The position numbers and the translations under genes were made by a program. The notes below the pieces were generated by a model. That model had not been told where the DNA came from and ran no database searches. It saw only the letters and a list, made by a program, of their open reading frames with translations. This document shows positions 38,701-41,590 of a DNA stretch of 41,590 nt, in pieces (position 1 is the first letter of the stretch; each line of letters starts with the position of its first letter). Source of the stretch: Candidatus Limosilactobacillus excrementigallinarum (lineage in GTDB: Bacteria > Bacillota > Bacilli > Lactobacillales > Lactobacillaceae); contig DWZS01000019.1 in assembly GCA_019117445.1 (NCBI GenBank), forward strand, positions 1 through 41,590, read 5' to 3'.

Positions 38701-39362
38701 TTTTGCTTTTGCTCTAAGTAATCTTGCGCCAGTGAACTTTCTTCTTTTAGCGGTTCTAGTCGACGTTCTAATTCAACGACGATATCATTAACCCGGTCAA
38801 GACGCTCAGCGGTTTCTTGAAGCTTCTTTTCAGCGGTCGTCTTATTTTGCTTATACTTAGCAACTCCCGCAACCGTTTCAATAATGCGGCGACGATCGCT
38901 CGGTTGCCCATTGAAGATTTCGGCGACCCGCCCTTGCGAGATAATTGAAAATGATTCACGACCAATTCCTGAATCAATAAATAAATCTACAATATCTTTT
39001 AAACGGACGCGATGATCATTAATCAGGTATTCACTATCGCCATTTCGATAAAGCTTTCTCGTTACGGTAATTTCAGAATACTGGCTTTGCAAATAATGAT
39101 CACTATTATCAAGAGTCATTTTAACAACTGCCCGATTGAGCGGATGGTGATCCTTAGAACCATTGAAGATCACATCAACCATTTTGCCACCACGAAGTGT
39201 CTTTGCAGATTGTTCCCCCATGACCCAGCGGAGAGCTTCAATGACATTACTCTTCCCACTACCGTTGGGGCCGATAATACCAGTCATCCCGGGCTGGAAC
39301 TTAATCGTGGTCTTATGGGCAAATGACTTAAACCCATCAATTTCCATTGACACAAGTTGCAT
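35793..39362 (-). CDS. smc: Chromosome segregation protein SMC
   Basis: SMC condenses and segregates the chromosome, working with ScpA and ScpB (not in the window). The 1189-residue protein has the head Walker A GPNGSGKSN (about residue 33), two long Gln/Glu/Lys-rich coiled coils (about 170-515 and 665-1010), the hinge with GSVSELI and the terminal GAMTGGANR (about 515-665), then the signature LLSGGEKALTAIALLFAIL (about 1090) and Walker B FAILDEPEAALDD (about 1114). GGTGA precedes the ATG. It starts 15 bases after rnc; co-transcription with rnc, ftsY and ffh is standard. Confidence 0.97.
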   Translation of the reverse strand: MQLVSMEIDGFKSFAHKTTIKFQPGMTGIIGPNGSGKSNVIEALRWVMGEQSAKTLRGGKMVDVIFNGSKDHHPLNRAVVKMTLDNSDHYLQSQYSEITVTRKLYRNGDSEYLINDHRVRLKDIVDLFIDSGIGRESFSIISQGRVAEIFNGQPSDRRRIIETVAGVAKYKQNKTTAEKKLQETAERLDRVNDIVVELERRLEPLKEESSLAQDYLEQKQKLDQFDRTQTVRRVLRDQTELSSIRKKLDQSNQMSAQYDQKAKEAKGTLQKLQENRRQVLQRKDQSQNEVTAKVEEIAKLQNQQSLSSIRQEQRLKDQQRLSSQKQDLEERQEQLTQQLAKNEHQAAELKSKLLTERKKLKDLRSLSAAERVQRLNQELEQLQERQVDLMQQLTTLHNERVYLKQNHERNLNVVKQDQQNLVESRQQLTTARQQLAAQQKELTAAQTKLTRAERELKAANQHRQQLQGQYEQVQKQWYQSLGTVRSAEQQVKNYQAMLTDYTGYYAGVQTILKERQQFQGLAGSVSELIQVPAQYTTAIETVLGSQLQQLVVDNQSTGKQIINYLIRHRGGRVTILPLDTIRPGWIPKTLTDVQKLPGFIGQATQLIQYSDQFKTVINHLLSTTVVVDNLDHATAISRAGHHQLRVITLDGQLINASGAMTGGANRHQRAGLLSQKQQLTKLKVALQQEQQNASALEERVQKLTTARQANQQTIEQSEAQFNEQRQATDRLQTTVEVAENHLNELQRRVQAFEFQANQRNDQQASFTNQQQANEEKTADLNQQLTDAKNQVQQTKKQIAELESNASSQDEVMHQLEQEQAVTKERQRQLANQHDELIRQRTDVQQQLVAIEQQLHELAQGAADDQTSTQDQETALQQAQVVLKKARQAVSECSDRQTDLEEKIDQATAESERLQELTRAVLNDVSGLNDQKGHLEAAVDQGLNKLSEQYSMTLQEAQQNQSTISDEKLARQIKLLKRGLAEIGNVNLGSIDEYKQVSERYQFLTGQKDDLLAAKKQLETTMDKMDDQVKQRFIKTFNEVSQSFTETFRQIFNGGQAKLILTDPDDLLETGVDIMAQPPGKKNQQLSLLSGGEKALTAIALLFAILKVRPVPFAILDEPEAALDDVNVDRFANYLDRFGNSGPQFIVITHRKGTMRNADVLYGVTMQESGISEVVSVDVAKTLGEETANQ

Positions 39363-39377
39363 TAAACGTTCACCATC

Positions 39378-40079
39378 TTATTTCGTCGTTGTTCTTAACT
39401 TTTTCAGCGCCTGCGCAGCTGCATCCATTTCAGCATGCTTCTTTGATGATCCCGTCCCTTGAGCTAATACTTGACCATCAGCACTGACATTCACCTTAAA
39501 TTCAGGGGCATTTTCTGACCCAGTTTCGTCAAGAAGGTGATATTCAATATCAACATCGCCATCCCGTTGGAGGAATTCTTGTAAACTGGTTTTGGTATCA
39601 ACAGCATGATCAAACCATCCCATATCCAACTTAGGGAAAATTACCCGGTGAATAAAACGTTCAACAGCATCACGACCCTGATCTAAGTACAATGCCCCAA
39701 TAAAGGATTCAAAAATATCGCACAATAAGCCTGGACGATTTCGAGCTCCAGCCATTTCTTCACCCTTACCTAAGCGAATGTATTGGTCAAAATGACATTC
39801 CTTGGCAAATTTAGAAAAACTATCTTCACATACCATTGCCGCCCGTAAACGAGTTAATTTTCCTTGAGGTAATTCTGGATAACGCCGATAAATATATTCT
39901 GAAACGAACAATTGTAAAACGGCATCACCTAAAAATTCAATCCGTTCATAATACTTCAAGTGCTGTTCAGGATGTTCGTTAACATATGAGGCTTGGGTAA
40001 ACGCCTCAGCTAATAAGTCTGGATTCTGAAAGTGAATGTCAAATTCATCCGCCAGATATTGTTGTAATTCAGTAATCAT
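39378..40079 (-). CDS. rnc: Ribonuclease III
   Basis: A double-strand-specific endoribonuclease that processes rRNA precursors and structured RNAs. The 233-residue protein has the catalytic signature ERIEFLGDAVLQL (about residues 41-53), the second metal-site segment CDIFESFIGALYLD, and a C-terminal dsRNA-binding domain ending in GSSKKHAEMDAAAQALKKL. The ATG at 40079 follows AGAAAGGGAA; an in-frame ATG at 40139 would lie upstream of a terminator-type hairpin and is rejected. Confidence 0.97.
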   Translation of the reverse strand: MITELQQYLADEFDIHFQNPDLLAEAFTQASYVNEHPEQHLKYYERIEFLGDAVLQLFVSEYIYRRYPELPQGKLTRLRAAMVCEDSFSKFAKECHFDQYIRLGKGEEMAGARNRPGLLCDIFESFIGALYLDQGRDAVERFIHRVIFPKLDMGWFDHAVDTKTSLQEFLQRDGDVDIEYHLLDETGSENAPEFKVNVSADGQVLAQGTGSSKKHAEMDAAAQALKKLRTTTK

Positions 40080-40095
40080 ACCGTTTCCCTTTCTC

Positions 40096-40130
40096 AAAAA
40101 AAGCCGCCGATGAAAATCTTTCATCGCGGC
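40096..40130 (-). terminator. Terminator-type hairpin between acpP and rnc
   Basis: On the minus strand GCCG-CGATGAAA pairs with TTTCATCG-GCGGC (one bulge) and is followed by TTTTTTT. It lies between the acpP stop and the rnc ribosome binding site and may end or reduce transcription of plsX-acpP into rnc. Confidence 0.85.
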
Positions 40131-40159
40131 CCACATCATAATATTACCGTAATCTACAT

Positions 40160-40408
40160 TTATTTGTCGTTTTGATGGGCAGCAATATAGTCGACTACTT
40201 CACCAATGGTGCTTAACTTTTCTGCTTCCGCGTCATCGATTTCTGCCCCAAAGGTATCTTCAACTTCCAAAACAAATTCTACAAAGTCAATTGAGTCAGC
40301 ATCGAGATCTGTCTTCAAATTTAAATCATCGGTAATCTTGGCACGATCAATGTCAAAGTGATCAGCAACAATGGCCGATACTTTATCAAATATTTCATTT
40401 TTTTCCAT
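40160..40408 (-). CDS. acpP: Acyl carrier protein
   Basis: An 82-residue ACP that carries acyl chains on a phosphopantetheine arm in fatty acid and phospholipid synthesis. Ser39 in DADSIDFVEFVLEVED is the attachment site; the usual DSLD reads DSID. The protein is acidic and helical, as normal. It sits 39 bases after plsX, whose product takes the acyl group from acyl-ACP, with AGAGGT before the ATG. Many lactobacilli carry a second ACP in the fab cluster; this one belongs to the plsX locus. Confidence 0.95.
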   Translation of the reverse strand: MEKNEIFDKVSAIVADHFDIDRAKITDDLNLKTDLDADSIDFVEFVLEVEDTFGAEIDDAEAEKLSTIGEVVDYIAAHQNDK

Positions 40409-40447
40409 TGCTAAATACCTCTTATATTTAATAACTACCTACCTATT

Positions 40448-41479
40448 TTATTCGTTTTTTGTCCCGTTGTCTACGTTTTCTTCATTACTAAAGAATTCAA
40501 CAGTTTGATCAATCACTTTGGTGTTGATCATTGTCCGAATTTGCTGAATGGCTTTTGTAATGGCGGTCACGTCAGCGGAACCATGAGCCTTCACAACCGG
40601 TGCTTTGAGCCCTAACAAGACCGCCCCACCATATTGTGACGGATTCATCAAATGGCCAATTCGATGAAAAACTGGTCGTAACAAAAGGTAGCCCAGTTTG
40701 GCACGGAGCCCGCCATTCATAATGCCATCCTTAATCAGGGTCATCATCATTCGAACACTTCCCTCAGTCGCCTTCAAAGCCGCGTTCGCCGTCCAACCAT
40801 CAGAAACAACTACATCTGCTGCACCATGGAGAAGGTCCCCGGATTCGATGTTGCCAACAAAGTTCAAAGATTGTTGATTAGCCAGGTCTTGATGAACGGC
40901 CTTATGTAATTGATCACCCTTGTCTGCTTCGGCACCATTATTCAAAAGCGCTACCCGCGGGTCTTGAATGTTAAGAACATTTTGAGCATAAAACCGGCCT
41001 AAATGGGCAAATTCAACTAGGTTTTTTTCTTTCGATTCGGCATTGGCACCTGAATCAAGGTATACAAAACCTCGTCCTTGCTGTCCCGGTTGTGCTACAG
41101 GCAAAATACTTGTTAATCCAGGTCGATCGATCCCCTTAATCCGACCAATAATGAAAATTCCAGCAGCAAGGATTGCTCCAGTATTTCCGGCTGAAAAGAA
41201 TGCGTCTGCCTCTCCATGTTTGACGGCATTGGCCGCCCGGACAATTGAAGAATCTTTTTTGCGCCGGATTGCCCGCACTGGTTCTTCACCCATGGCAATC
41301 TCTTCAGTGGTATTAATTAACGTTAGCCGTTCAGGATTCTTAATTAATGGTTTGACCTTCCGTTCATCCCCATATAAAAGAAATTCCAGGTCATTAAATT
41401 GATCCCGTGCATTTTCGATTCCTTCAATGATCACTTGGGGCGCATGATCGCCACCCATTACATCAACAGCTATTTTCAT
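40448..41479 (-). CDS. plsX: Phosphate acyltransferase PlsX
   Basis: PlsX transfers acyl chains from ACP to phosphate, giving the acyl-phosphate used by PlsY in phospholipid synthesis. The 343-residue protein opens with IAVDVMGGDHAP, contains FFSAGNTGAILAAG near residue 90 and the C-terminal GGAVLLGLKAPVVKAHGSAD, all family-typical. The ATG at 41479 is about 8 bases after AAAGGA; an ATG two codons upstream is too close to that site. It begins 15 bases after the probable recG stop. Confidence 0.96.
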   Translation of the reverse strand: MKIAVDVMGGDHAPQVIIEGIENARDQFNDLEFLLYGDERKVKPLIKNPERLTLINTTEEIAMGEEPVRAIRRKKDSSIVRAANAVKHGEADAFFSAGNTGAILAAGIFIIGRIKGIDRPGLTSILPVAQPGQQGRGFVYLDSGANAESKEKNLVEFAHLGRFYAQNVLNIQDPRVALLNNGAEADKGDQLHKAVHQDLANQQSLNFVGNIESGDLLHGAADVVVSDGWTANAALKATEGSVRMMMTLIKDGIMNGGLRAKLGYLLLRPVFHRIGHLMNPSQYGGAVLLGLKAPVVKAHGSADVTAITKAIQQIRTMINTKVIDQTVEFFSNEENVDNGTKNE

Positions 41480-41494
41480 ATTCATCTTCCTTTC

Positions 41495-41590
41495 TTAGTC
41501 AAAGTGTGTCGTTAGTTCATGCCGATTTAGGTAATATACTAACGGTTGATTTTCATCACGAAGATCCCAGTGAGGGGTGTTAATTAAGTT
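41495..41590 (-). CDS. recG: Probable RecG C-terminal fragment (cut by window edge)
   Basis: An open frame enters from the right edge and ends with a stop at 41495-41497. Its last 31 residues include HWDLRDENQPLVYYLNRHE. The sequence is too short for domain evidence; the call rests on the lactobacillar order recG-plsX-acpP-rnc. RecG is an ATP-dependent branch-migration helicase. The symbol is tentative. Confidence 0.55.
   Translation of the reverse strand, partial: NLINTPHWDLRDENQPLVYYLNRHELTTHFD

Noticed and set aside
40080..40139. N-terminal extension of rnc
   Set aside because: It spans a terminator-type hairpin; the ATG at 40079 has a proper ribosome binding site and gives the family N terminus.
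1..41590. CRISPR array, toxin-antitoxin pair or defence island
   Set aside because: No spaced direct repeats and no genes of these families were seen; nearly all DNA is accounted for by housekeeping genes.

Overview
The window looks like a core chromosomal segment from a low-to-moderate GC lactic acid bacterium (Lactobacillaceae). The evidence is the mevalonate operon mvk-mvaD-pmk-fni, the gene order recG-plsX-acpP-rnc-smc-ftsY-ylxM-ffh, PyrR-type attenuators, and a YSIRK/LPXTG surface protein with mucin-binding-type modules. A heterofermentative genus such as Limosilactobacillus is plausible, but I cannot prove it from the sequence alone. I see no tRNA, rRNA, IS element, prophage, integrase or CRISPR array. 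No stretch longer than about 260 bases lacks a gene, and the longer gaps hold regulatory elements.

Layout. 1-4825 (minus): dinG, a ypmB-like gene and asnS. 4955-9159 (plus): mevalonate kinase, diphosphomevalonate decarboxylase, phosphomevalonate kinase and type 2 IPP isomerase, which together turn mevalonate into IPP/DMAPP; the operon ends at a long two-way terminator. 9162-11924 (minus): secreted or membrane-anchored nuclease, rsmF-like rRNA methyltransferase, OsmC-family protein. 12024-20353 (minus): pyrR-pyrB-pyrC-carA-carB-pyrD, with a strong promoter and two PyrR-responsive attenuators (before pyrR and before pyrB), and a terminator right after pyrD. 20375-23130 (plus): a P2-type cation ATPase. 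23137-24571 (minus): an RclA-like flavin disulfide reductase with its own promoter inside an inverted repeat.

24620-34062 (minus) is a rearranged ffh-rpsP-khpA-rimM-trmD-rplS ribosome/SRP cluster. Two genes (a histidine phosphatase and a 1086-residue LPXTG protein) sit between ffh and rpsP, an amino acid permease sits between trmD and rplS, and terminators or new promoters break the series into separate units. 34075-41590 (minus) is the standard block ylxM, ftsY, smc, rnc, acpP, plsX and the last 31 codons of a probable recG.

Most of the window is conserved housekeeping DNA and I found no convincing new multi-gene system. The best points for a second look are the tandem pyr attenuators (the second has a fully readable three-state switch), the truncated pyr operon, the cation ATPase that lacks a normally conserved ion-binding Asp, the accessory insertions and internal terminators in the ribosomal cluster, and the uncharacterised N-terminal region of the LPXTG protein. 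Several obvious longest reading frames start too early; ribosome binding sites show the true starts, and the coordinates here use the corrected starts.
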